Shown: positions 48,542-55,769 of the stretch, one piece after another
Numbering within the stretch: position 1 is the stretch's first letter
Layout: each line of letters starts with the position of its first letter
Source of the DNA: Phycisphaerae bacterium
Lineage (GTDB): Bacteria > Planctomycetota > Phycisphaerae > Tepidisphaerales > Tepidisphaeraceae
Assembly (NCBI GenBank): GCA_030448225.1
Contig: JAUJNJ010000018.1
Location: 1-56,634 of the forward strand
Direction: 5' to 3'
DNA: 56,634 bases
The notes under the pieces: model-generated
Told to the model about the DNA's origin: nothing
Seen by the model: the letters and a program-made list of their open reading frames with translations, nothing else
Databases searched by the model: none
Made by a program: the position numbers and the translations under genes

Positions 48542-49888
48542 CTAATGCGTGCTGCGTAGTGCGTGGTGCGTAAGCGGATCGGCGGGAGCAGCGCCGCCGA
48601 GGAAACGCGAGACGACGCGGGCGAGGCGCTCAATGCCCGGCTCGATGGCGTCGGGCGCAACCTGCCCGAAGCTCAGCCGCAGGTGGTGCGTGGGCACCCG
48701 CCCGGCCGTGTTGGGCTGGAAGCAGTAGTCGCCGGGGACGAACAGCACGCCCTCGTCGATCGCCGCCTTGAACATCGGGCTGCCGCGCGACGTGTCGAAC
48801 GACGCCGGCAGCGTGATCCAGACGTACAGCCCGCCGTTGGGCGTCGTCCACATGATGCCGGCGTCCTTCGGCATCGAACGGCCGAGGGCGGCAAGCATCG
48901 TGTCGCGCTTCGCCCGGTAGGCGGCCTGGAGCACCTTCACGTGCTCGCCGTAGCTGCCGTCGCGCATCGCCTCGAGCGCGATGTGCTGCGTGACGTTGGC
49001 CGACCCGAAGTCGTGGTTACCCTTCTGCTGCTGCACGGCGTGCAGCAGGTCGTCGGGCATCGCCGAGTACCCCAGCTTCACGCCCGGCGCAAAGGGTTTG
49101 CTAAACGTGTGGCTGATGACGGTGAATCGGTTCTCCGGGTCGTACGACTTGATCGAACGGTGGGCCAGCCCGTCGTAACGCAGCTCGCGGTAGGCGGCGT
49201 CCTCGAGGATGAGGATGCGGTGGTGCGTGCTGTAGCGCTTCACGATCTCCAGCAGCCGCGGCCGCCGGTCGGCCGAGAGCGTGAGGCCGGTGGGGTTCTG
49301 GTAATAGCTCGTGCAGTACAGCAGCTTCACCCGCGGCAGCTTCCCCTCGCGCTGGAGCCGGGCGAACAGCCGTTCGACGGCGTCGACGTCCATCCCGTCG
49401 TCATCCATCGGCACGGTTTCGACCTGCGCGCCGAGCGACGAGAGCGTGCCGGTGTAGACGAAATAGCTCGGGTTGGCCGCGATCACGATGTCGCCCGGAT
49501 CGATCAGCGCGTCGCCGATGAGGTAGAGCGCCTGCTGCGACCCGGTCGAGAGCACGAGGTGATCCTCGGTCAGCCCGAGCGACGCCGCCGGCCGGCCCTC
49601 CATGTCCTCCATGTGCTTCAGGACGCGCTGGCGCAACTCGCGCAGCCCGAGCGTCGTGTCGTACTGAAGGACGGCCCGCCCCCGCGCCGTGTCGGAGAAG
49701 AGCCGGGCGGTAATCGCCCGCACCTCGTCCACCGGCAGCGTGAGCGGATCGACCAATCCCGCGGCCAGGTTGATCAGCCGGGGGTTGCGCAGCGCCTCGT
49801 TGATCAGAAAACTGATCGGCTGCTCTTTGGTTCGAAGGGCTTTGGAAGATAAAGCGAGCCCGCCGGGCCCGGACGTCGTGTTTTCCAT
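48542..49888 (-). CDS. Class I/II aminotransferase (LysN/MocR-like, 2-aminoadipate type)
   Basis: 448 residues, PLP fold type I. LQYDTTLGLRELRQRVLKHM is the usual substrate-loop start; TGSQQALYLIGDALIDPGDI binds the cofactor phosphate; YCTSYYQNPTGLTLSADRR carries the Asn-Pro-Thr-Gly; LILEDAAYRELRYDG has the ring-pairing Asp (230); SHTFSKPFAPGVKLGY has Schiff-base Lys264; and HHLRLSFGQV the carboxylate-binding Arg. Best match by eye is the 2-aminoadipate/aromatic aminotransferase group with no GntR domain. The last residues (LTHHALRSTH) are encoded by a tandem ACGCACCACGCA repeat. No ribosome-binding site before ATG 49888. Confidence 0.92.
   Translation of the reverse strand: MENTTSGPGGLALSSKALRTKEQPISFLINEALRNPRLINLAAGLVDPLTLPVDEVRAITARLFSDTARGRAVLQYDTTLGLRELRQRVLKHMEDMEGRPAASLGLTEDHLVLSTGSQQALYLIGDALIDPGDIVIAANPSYFVYTGTLSSLGAQVETVPMDDDGMDVDAVERLFARLQREGKLPRVKLLYCTSYYQNPTGLTLSADRRPRLLEIVKRYSTHHRILILEDAAYRELRYDGLAHRSIKSYDPENRFTVISHTFSKPFAPGVKLGYSAMPDDLLHAVQQQKGNHDFGSANVTQHIALEAMRDGSYGEHVKVLQAAYRAKRDTMLAALGRSMPKDAGIMWTTPNGGLYVWITLPASFDTSRGSPMFKAAIDEGVLFVPGDYCFQPNTAGRVPTHHLRLSFGQVAPDAIEPGIERLARVVSRFLGGAAPADPLTHHALRSTH
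48544..48572. repeat. Iterated TGCGTGGTGCGTA array at gene end
   Basis: Units TGCGT(G/A)(G/C) repeat about four times and encode the final residues of the aminotransferase on the minus strand. No inverted partner nearby. Confidence 0.6.
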
Positions 49889-50073
49889 CGGAAAGAGGGA
49901 ATGCTACCGCTGCGGCGGGCGGAGTTCAAACGCGGGAGGGGCGGCGTGCAGGGTAGTGGAGCGGTAGGATTGGCGGCAAGGCTTTAGTCAGACCGGATCT
50001 CCGTCTTTTGCACCCGGCCCCCCTCGACGTGGATGCACAGCCACAGGTCGTCAAGGATTGCGTCGCCGACGAT

Positions 50074-50334
50074 TTACTTCAGATCGCCGTACTCGGGCGA
50101 CATCCTCCGGCTGTTCGGCCGGCCGAGTTCGCGGACGACGTCGTCCGGGGCCAGCCCAACCAAGTGTCGATCCCGGACCATCTCCTCGGCGACGTCCCGC
50201 CGCGCATCCTCCGGCGTAATCGAACGCCAGTGCCGGAACACCGCATCCCTAGGCCGCGGCCATGAAGACACCCACATCACGACGAGGACCGCGCACAGCA
50301 GCAGCGAGACGAGGGTGAGCAGCTTCCGCCTCAC
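50074..50334 (-). CDS. Small single-span membrane protein, probably cut by a nonsense codon
   Basis: 86 residues from GTG 50334, which overlaps the upstream stop (GTGA). A leader/anchor VRRKLLTLVSLLLCAVLVVM is followed by a soluble part (RSITPEDARRDVAEEMVRDR, VRELGRPNSRRMSPEYGDLK). The TAA at 50074-50076 is followed in the same frame by 29 sensible codons reading IVGDAILDDLWLCIHVEGGR and VQKTEIRSD, ending in TAA at 49984-49986. This is the expected beta-strand end of BamE/SmpA-like or lipoprotein-like small domains, so the intact gene probably spanned 49984-50334. Function unknown; the pair with the next gene is characteristic of Phycisphaerae. Confidence 0.65.
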   Translation of the reverse strand: MRRKLLTLVSLLLCAVLVVMWVSSWPRPRDAVFRHWRSITPEDARRDVAEEMVRDRHLVGLAPDDVVRELGRPNSRRMSPEYGDLK

Positions 50335-50822
50335 GCGAACCCTTCCTTCCGTTCCGCCCCACACTCCGGGCAGCGGTCCGGCGTGGCGCGGAGGTCGTAG
50401 CCGCAGGCGGGGCAGAGGCCGGGGCGTGACCGGCGCCCCATCCGGCGACGGATGGCTACAGCCGGCAGCAACGCGGCCGCACAGCCCAGCGACCAGTGCG
50501 GGAAGACCACCCACAGGGCTCTTTCGCTGGGCACCCGCACCCAACCCGCGTCGAAAGTGAGCAACCCGCCCGTTCCCAGCAGAGAACTGCTGTTGCTTTC
50601 CCACCGTGCTCCGGTCCTCTCGCCGGCCTCGGCCACGGGTGCCTGAACGGAGTAGAACGACAATCCGCCAAAGGCCGACTCGGCGAATCGTGCGGTCCCG
50701 GGAGGGCGGTCGCGGACGATCACGATGTCCGTCTGGAAGTAGCTGCGCACCCACAGCACGCACACTACCACGCACAGCAGCAGCGACAGGGCCGAGCAGA
50801 GGGTGAAGAGGCGGCCGCGCAC
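50331..50822 (-). CDS. Planctomycete membrane protein with CxxCGYDLRATPDRCPECG tail
   Basis: 163 residues from GTG 50822. An N-terminal span (LCSALSLLLCVVVCVLWVRS) is followed by an extracytoplasmic beta-rich domain (GLSFYSVQAPVAEAG), a second span (FPHWSLGCAAALLPAVAI) and a basic loop (RRRMGRRSRPG). The tail is a zinc ribbon, CPACGYDLRATPDRCPECG. The 'LSLLLCV..CVLWVRSY ... FPHW' plan is widespread in Phycisphaerae genomes, usually in several copies, with no assigned function. A TAGCAT hexamer 6 nt before the GTG and absence of a Shine-Dalgarno suggest leaderless expression. The downstream gene overlaps by GTGA. Confidence 0.85.
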   Translation of the reverse strand: MRGRLFTLCSALSLLLCVVVCVLWVRSYFQTDIVIVRDRPPGTARFAESAFGGLSFYSVQAPVAEAGERTGARWESNSSSLLGTGGLLTFDAGWVRVPSERALWVVFPHWSLGCAAALLPAVAIRRRMGRRSRPGLCPACGYDLRATPDRCPECGAERKEGFA

Positions 50823-50828
50823 GCGATC

Positions 50829-50834
50829 ATGCTA
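50829..50834 (-). promoter_or_regulatory. -10-like TAGCAT, 6 nt before GTG
   Basis: On the minus strand GCGGTAGCAT, GATCGC, then the GTG at 50822. Candidate leaderless promoter, similar in sequence to that at 36005. Confidence 0.4.
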
Positions 50835-50920
50835 CCGCGCCGGTACAAGCTCGCACCCCGAGCGGTCTCGGAAACGAGGCGAGCGCCTACGCGTAAGAAC
50901 GTGGTCCGCGCGGCACCCCG

Positions 50921-51688
50921 ATGGGTATAGTGGCGGCCGTGGGACTCAAGTCGCTCCTGAGCCAGGTCGTCGACTTCTGCTACCCCGGCGAATGCGCGTG
51001 TTGCGATGCGACGTACGAGGGGGCGTCGCCGGTTTGCTCGCGCTGTGACGAGGATCTTCGGAAGGTCGAGCACGAGCCGAACTGTGAGTGGTGCGCGATG
51101 CCGCTGTCGCGGGACGGGGCGCCTTGTCCGTACTGCATGGGTGGCGGGGTGGCTCATTACGACCGGGTGGTCCGGCTGGGGAGTTTTCACGATCCGTTGC
51201 GGCACCTCATCCACCAGGTCAAGTATCACGGGCGGTGGCCGCTGGCGGAGTTTCTGGCGGATCGGGCGATCGCGCAGGAGCGGGTGAAGGGGATTTTGAC
51301 GCACGCTGACTGTTTGCTGCCGGTGCCGCTGCACCCGTTGCGCCAGGTCGCCCGCGGGTTCAACCAAGCCGACGTCATCGCCCGGCGACTTCACCATCAC
51401 GACCGCCGGCTGAAGGTGGTGACGCCGGTGATCCGCCTTCGCCACACCGAGACGCAGACGCACCTGGGTTCGCCGGCCCAACGGCGGGAAAACTTGCGTG
51501 ACGCCTTCGGCCTGCTCCGCCCGGCGGCTGTCCGCGGGAAGCACGTGGTGGTGATCGATGACGTGCGGACGACGGGGGCGACGTTGCATTCGCTCGCCAG
51601 AGTGCTTCGCCCGGCAAAGCCGGCGAGCCTTTGCGCGCTCGTGATCGCGCTGGCGGATCCGAAGGGGAAGGATTTCGAGGCGGTCTAA
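50921..51688 (+). CDS. comF: ComF family phosphoribosyltransferase-like protein
   Basis: 255 residues from ATG 50921, or 249 from GTG 50939, which fits better because TATAGT lies 7 nt ahead of it. The N-terminal zinc-finger region has CYPGECACCDATYEGASPVC, SRCDEDL and CEWCAMPLSRDGAPCPYC. A helical linker (LRHLIHQVKYHGRWPLAEFL) follows, then a type I PRTase domain with LLPVPLHPLRQVARGFNQA and the PRPP loop VVVIDDVRTTGATLHS. ComF proteins take part in DNA uptake/recombination in competent bacteria, but their role outside these is undefined. A long inverted repeat starts 6 nt after the stop. Confidence 0.93.
   Translation: MGIVAAVGLKSLLSQVVDFCYPGECACCDATYEGASPVCSRCDEDLRKVEHEPNCEWCAMPLSRDGAPCPYCMGGGVAHYDRVVRLGSFHDPLRHLIHQVKYHGRWPLAEFLADRAIAQERVKGILTHADCLLPVPLHPLRQVARGFNQADVIARRLHHHDRRLKVVTPVIRLRHTETQTHLGSPAQRRENLRDAFGLLRPAAVRGKHVVVIDDVRTTGATLHSLARVLRPAKPASLCALVIALADPKGKDFEAV
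50926..50931 (+). promoter_or_regulatory. -10-like TATAGT, 7 nt before GTG
   Basis: GGGTATAGT, GGCGGCC, then GTG 50939 of comF. It overlaps the upstream ATG codon, so if used it excludes the longer start. Confidence 0.45.
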
Positions 51689-51691
51689 GGG

Positions 51692-51958
51692 TTTTGAACC
51701 GCGAAGGGCGCGAAGGACGCGAAGGCGGAGACGAGAGCGGAGTTGGTCGAAATGCTGTAAGAGTAAGGAGTCGAAGCACGTTGACTGCGCTCCACTTCCG
51801 CGATTCGCGTCTGGTCTGACCCGTCTGGCTGACGGACAGCGAGCCCTTCGGGCCTGCGGCTAAAAGGGGCTGGAGACGTTTCAGATGTGCTCTGTGTGAT
51901 GCATCAACTCATGAGTGTCTTCCTCTCCTTCGCGTTCTTCGCGCCCTTCGCGGTTCAA
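51692..51958. repeat. Inverted pair of CGCGAAGG arrays after comF
   Basis: The left arm 51692-51729 (TTTGAACCGCGAAGGGCGCG, AAGGACGCGAAGGCGGAG) and right arm 51925-51958 (CTCCTTCGCGTTCTTCGCGC, CCTTCGCGGTTCAA) are inverted about 195 nt apart. No gene between. Architecture matches the pairs at 26227 and 52804 with a different unit. Confidence 0.85.
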
Positions 51959-52072
51959 TCCTCACCCGACCCTCTCGCCTCCGAAACTCGAAATTGACAC
52001 CCCGCGGCGTCACCGCTACCCTCGCCCCGCAGTTTTGAGTTGACCGGGCGCCCCCGAAGGTGAGGCCGACTT

Positions 52073-52807
52073 TTGGCTGCAATCGTCGTCATTCCAGCCC
52101 GTTACGGCTCGACCCGCTTCCCCGCCAAGATTCTCGCCGCCGAGACCGGCCGACCGCTCGTGCAACACGTGGTGGACCGGGTGCGGCGGTGCGTGCGCGT
52201 GTCGGAAATCGTGGTGGCGACGGACGATCAGCGCATCGTCGACGCGCTGCGCCCGTTCGGGACGCGCTGCGAGATGACCGATCCGAATCACCCAAGCGGG
52301 ACGGACCGCGTCGCGGAGGTGGCCGGCCGGCTTGGGAGCGGCGTTGTCATCAACGTGCAAGGAGACGAACCGGAGATCGAGCCGGAGACGATCGATCAGC
52401 TCGCGTACGAGATGCAGGATGGCGGGTACCCGATGCAAACGGTGGCCACGCCGTTCAGGCCGCCGGCAGACCCGGCGGACCCGAACTTGGTAAAGGTCGT
52501 CTTCAGCCGTCAGTACCGTGCGATGTATTTCTCGCGATCGCCGATTCCGTACCATCGCGATCGGGCTTCCGGACCGCCGCCGACGTATCACTTGCACGTG
52601 GGCATCTACGCCTACACGCGCGACACCCTTTTGCGTCTGGCGGGCTGGAAGCCGACCCCGTGCGAGTTGGCGGAGAAACTCGAGCAACTCCGTGCGCTCG
52701 AGCACGACGTGCCGATCGGCGTGACCGTGGTCGACCGCGCCACCCACGGCATCGACACGGCCGAGCAGTACGCGGAGTTCGTCGCGCGCGTCGGCCGAAG
52801 TAGTTGA
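52073..52807 (+). CDS. kdsB: 3-deoxy-manno-octulosonate cytidylyltransferase
   Basis: 244 residues from TTG 52073; AAGGTGAGG lies upstream at suitable spacing. It makes CMP-KDO from CTP and KDO for LPS inner-core synthesis. AAIVVIPARYGSTRFPAKIL is the nucleotide loop; EIVVATDDQRIVDAL and NHPSGTDRVAEVA bind CTP; VVINVQGDEPEIEPETIDQL holds the QGD(E) metal site; AMYFSRSPIPYHRD and YHLHVGIYAYTRDTLLRLAG bind KDO; the end has VVDRATHGIDTAEQYAEFV. All key motifs are intact. pyrG, supplying CTP, follows 312 bp downstream: the same neighbour order as in chlamydiae by my recollection. Confidence 0.96.
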   Translation: MAAIVVIPARYGSTRFPAKILAAETGRPLVQHVVDRVRRCVRVSEIVVATDDQRIVDALRPFGTRCEMTDPNHPSGTDRVAEVAGRLGSGVVINVQGDEPEIEPETIDQLAYEMQDGGYPMQTVATPFRPPADPADPNLVKVVFSRQYRAMYFSRSPIPYHRDRASGPPPTYHLHVGIYAYTRDTLLRLAGWKPTPCELAEKLEQLRALEHDVPIGVTVVDRATHGIDTAEQYAEFVARVGRSS

Positions 52808-53103
52808 ACCACGAAGGCACGAAGACACGAAGCGGGTGTTCGTCGCACAGCGGGCCTATCGTGGGTCGGGACAAACTTGAAGCCAAAACAGGATGAGTGA
52901 ACGCCAAGACGCCATGACGCCAAGGAAGGAGAGAGAAGCATCCGTTCCCGGCTGTTGTGTTTCCCCTCCTCCTACCTTGGCGTCTCGGCGTCTTGGCGTT
53001 CATTCTGTTAATGCTCCAAAGTAGTAATGCTTGAGGGATCGAGCGAGGGGCCGGGGCCGGACTGAACGGGCCCGCTTCGTGACTTCGTGCCTTCGTGGTT
53101 CAA
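52804..53103. repeat. Nested inverted repeats between kdsB and pyrG
   Basis: The outer arms 52804-52836 and 53071-53103 (ACGAAGGCACGAAGACACGA type) match at 32 of 33 positions when inverted. The inner arms 52898-52931 and 52969-53002 (ACGCCAAGACGCCATGACGC type) match at 31 of 34. The inner pair lies wholly inside the outer pair and uses another unit. The outer left arm begins with the kdsB stop codon (TGA 52805-52807); the right arm ends 16 nt before the pyrG ATG. Confidence 0.92.
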
Positions 53104-53119
53104 AAATCAGGTGTACGTC

Positions 53120-54868
53120 ATGAGCAATCAGGAACTCCTCGCGAAGATCGGTCAGACGGCGGAAGAGACCGAGTTCTACACGCCGATGCCGCCGGGCTAT
53201 CGCCGGGGGCACCACAAGTACGTCATGGTGATGGGCACCGTGATGAGCGGGCTGGGCAAGGGGATCTTCTCCTCGTCGCTCGCCAAGCTGTTGCAGGACA
53301 AGGGCCTGCGCGTGGCGCCGATCAAGATGGAGGGGTACCTCAACATCGACTCGGGCACGCTCAACCCGTACCGCCACGGCGAGGTGTTCGTCCTCGACGA
53401 CGGGATGGAGACGGACATGGACCTCGGGACCTACGAGCGCCTGCTCGACCAGGACCTCGGGGCCGCCAACTTCACGACGAATGGCCAGATCCTGTCCGGC
53501 GTGCTGAAGAAGGAGCGCGAGGGCGGGTACCTCGGCCGCGACGTACAGGTCATCCCGCACGTGGTCGGCGAGATCAAGCTGAAGCTCCGGGAACTCGCCG
53601 CCAAGAGCAACGCCGACGTCGTGTTCGTCGAGGTCGGCGGCACGGTCGGCGACTACGAGAACAGCTTTTACCTCGAGGCGTGCCGCCAGCTCGCGTTCGA
53701 GGAGGGGGAGGGGTCGGTCGTCTTCGTCGCCCTCACGTACGTGCTGGAGCCGGGCGCGCTGGGCGAGCAGAAGTCGAAGGCGGCTCAGCTCGGCATCAAG
53801 CGGCTGATGGAGGTGGGCATCATGCCCCACATCATCGCCTGCCGGGCGTCGAACCCGGCGGGGGAGAAGGTCCGCGAGAAGATCTCGATGTACACGAACG
53901 TGCCGATGAAGCGCGTCGTCTCGATGCACGACGTCGAGAGCATCTACACGATCCCCGAAAGCCTCCGCGACGCCGGCATGGACCGCGAGGTCCTGACGCT
54001 GCTCGACCTGCACGACCGCGTCGACCAGCGGAAGGAGGACGTGGCCCGCACGAAGTGGCGGTGGTTCATCGACCGCATCGGCAAGGCGAACAAGGAGGTG
54101 ACGATCGCCGTCACCGGCAAGTACGTCGCGCTGCGCGACGCCTACGCGAGCATCATCAAGTCGGCCGAGCACTGCGGCGTGCACCTGGGGGTGAACGTCA
54201 ACCTGAAGTGGCTCGACACCACGACGATCGACGCCGGCAACGTCGCCCAGCGCCTCCGCGACTGCCACGGCATCGTCGTGCCCGGCGGGTTCGGCGTGCG
54301 CGGGACCGAGGGGAAGATCGAGTGCATCCGCTACGCCCGCGAGCACAAGGTGCCGTACCTCGGGCTGTGCCTCGGGTTCCAGATGGCGGTGATCGAGTTC
54401 GCCCGCAACGTCTGCGGCATCAAGAACGCCAACAGCACCGAGTTCGACCCGGGCTGCGGCTCGCCGGTGATCGACATCCTGCCGGACCAGAAGAAGATCG
54501 AGGGCCTCGGCGGCAACATGCGCCTCGGCGGCAAGGACGTCGACGTCAAGGCCAACACCCTCGCCGCCAAGCTGTTCGACGAGGCGACGCGCATCCGCCT
54601 GCGGTTCCGCCACCGCTACGAGGTCGACCCCCGCTACATCGATTTGCTCGAGGAGCACGGCATGACCTTCAGCGGCAAGGCGCCGGGCTACCCGATCATG
54701 CAGATTTTGGAACTGCCGCAGGACCAGCACCCGTACTTCATCGGGACCCAGGCCCACCCCGAACTCACGAGCCGCCCGCTCCGTCCCAGCCCGTTCTTCA
54801 TGGGCTTTGTGAAGGCCGCCATGGCGTTCGCCGAGCCGAAGCGGGCCGAGGCGGTGGGGGCGAAGTAG
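53120..54868 (+). CDS. pyrG: CTP synthase (glutamine-hydrolysing)
   Basis: 582 residues from ATG 53120. It converts UTP to CTP with ATP and Gln. The N-terminal synthase domain has the P-loop VMSGLGKGIFSSSLAKLLQ and HGEVFVLDDGMETDMDLGTY, with Mg-binding Asp and FVEVGGTVGDYE with Glu. The substrate loop normally reading 'KLDPYINVDPGTMSP' is KMEGYLNIDSGTLNPY here. The C-terminal class I amidotransferase domain (about 310-575) has PGGFGVRGTEGKI, nucleophile Cys in GLCLGFQMAVIEFARN, and His-Glu in IGTQAHPELTSRP. Slightly longer than E. coli PyrG (545) owing to a 40-residue N-terminal tail. A GC hairpin follows the stop. Supplies CTP to kdsB. Confidence 0.97.
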   Translation: MSNQELLAKIGQTAEETEFYTPMPPGYRRGHHKYVMVMGTVMSGLGKGIFSSSLAKLLQDKGLRVAPIKMEGYLNIDSGTLNPYRHGEVFVLDDGMETDMDLGTYERLLDQDLGAANFTTNGQILSGVLKKEREGGYLGRDVQVIPHVVGEIKLKLRELAAKSNADVVFVEVGGTVGDYENSFYLEACRQLAFEEGEGSVVFVALTYVLEPGALGEQKSKAAQLGIKRLMEVGIMPHIIACRASNPAGEKVREKISMYTNVPMKRVVSMHDVESIYTIPESLRDAGMDREVLTLLDLHDRVDQRKEDVARTKWRWFIDRIGKANKEVTIAVTGKYVALRDAYASIIKSAEHCGVHLGVNVNLKWLDTTTIDAGNVAQRLRDCHGIVVPGGFGVRGTEGKIECIRYAREHKVPYLGLCLGFQMAVIEFARNVCGIKNANSTEFDPGCGSPVIDILPDQKKIEGLGGNMRLGGKDVDVKANTLAAKLFDEATRIRLRFRHRYEVDPRYIDLLEEHGMTFSGKAPGYPIMQILELPQDQHPYFIGTQAHPELTSRPLRPSPFFMGFVKAAMAFAEPKRAEAVGAK

Positions 54869-54889
54869 GGGAGGGGATGTCGAGAAGAT

Positions 54890-54923
54890 GCGGGCGGGCC
54901 TCCGGAAGCCGGGGCCCGCCCGC
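54890..54923 (+). terminator. GC hairpin after pyrG
   Basis: GCGGGCGGGCC (54890-54900) pairs perfectly with GGCCCGCCCGC (54913-54923), with a 12-nt loop and then GTTCGTTTC. It begins 22 bp past the pyrG stop. The T-run is weak. Confidence 0.65.
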
Positions 54924-55048
54924 GTTCGTTTCGGGTCGCCGCGCGCGCGCTCGGTCGGCGCGGCAGCCGCGCGCGGTTTCGCCGCACGAGCGAAGCCTCG
55001 GGCGCGATCGCGCAGAGCCGATCTGGCCGGGTGTCGCGACGCCGAACG

Positions 55049-55148
55049 TGTCATCCCGAGGAGCGACAGCGACCAGAAATCTCGGGACGGAGACGCGCGT
55101 TCCCAACCGAAGATCGCTTGTGGTCGGTACCGCTTCGGTCGGATGACA
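55049..55148. repeat. Inverted TGTCATCCCGAGGAGCGACA repeat
   Basis: The left arm TGTCATCCCGAGGAGCGACA (from 55049, continuing GCGACCAGAAATCTCGGGA) and right arm ending CGCTTCGGTCGGATGACA (about 55131-55148) are inverted relatives with a decayed middle. Same family as 15182-15283. The surrounding 54924-55304 holds no gene. Confidence 0.65.
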
Positions 55149-55304
55149 TCGCGGGATGCCGCTCCCGACCACGAACCGCGGTCGAACTCGCGGGAAACGA
55201 TAGAGCACGCTCTCGCGGCACATGCGGGGGCGCTACACGGTGAGCCGCGGCGCTTCGCCCGGGCCAGCGTCACGTCTGACAGGTCCTGAGTTCAAACCGC
55301 AGCG

Positions 55305-55550
55305 CTACGGCTGCGCCTTCGTCGCGATCGTCTGCCACTCGCTCCACTGGCCGGTCTGCGTGTCCTGAAGGCGCTCGATCGCGGCGATGCGCACGGGGAC
55401 CACCCCGTCCACGCGCACGAGTTGGGGGCCCGCCGCCCCCTGCGCGTGGGCGGTCGCCGTCATGGCCGGCTTGCCGAAGCAGAGGTACAGCAGGCACCCG
55501 GCGATCACGGTCAGGACGATCTTCGTGTACAGGTCGATCTTCAGCGTCAT
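55305..55550 (-). CDS. Small single-span membrane protein
   Basis: 81 residues with GGGAGG before ATG 55550. LYTKIVLTVIAGCLLYLCFG forms one membrane helix, followed by an extracytoplasmic tail with AHAQG, VRVDGVVPVRIAAIER and SEWQTIATK. Similar short proteins ('YTK.VLTVIA..LL' then a two-strand tail) are common in Phycisphaerae, always without function. No operon partner. Confidence 0.8.
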   Translation of the reverse strand: MTLKIDLYTKIVLTVIAGCLLYLCFGKPAMTATAHAQGAAGPQLVRVDGVVPVRIAAIERLQDTQTGQWSEWQTIATKAQP

Positions 55551-55625
55551 GCGCCTCCCGGTTGTGAGGTGCGCAGTTTACGCCGGTGACGGGGTCGGTG
55601 GGGACGTCTGGAAAAGCAGAGGGGG

Positions 55626-55769
55626 AAGCCGCTCGCGGCTTAGCGCTTATCCCAGCAAACCTCCAGCGGGCCTTTCGGGCCTAGGGCGAAACGGGGGACG
55701 CCAGGTGATTCGGATAGGCAGTCAGCGGCGCACGCGTCGCGGGACGGGGACGCTAAGCCGCGAGCGGCT
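55626..55769. repeat. Inverted pair of self-palindromic TTAGCGC arms
   Basis: 55627-55645 is the exact reverse complement of 55751-55769 (19 of 19; CGCTAAGCCGCGAGCGGCT), and each arm is itself a hairpin (AAGCCG-CTCG-CGGCTT). The right arm ends at the mqnE stop codon (55769-55771). Confidence 0.85.

Noticed and set aside
53000..55273. 757-codon open frame antisense to pyrG
   Set aside because: Composition is a GC shadow; pyrG on the plus strand has all catalytic motifs.
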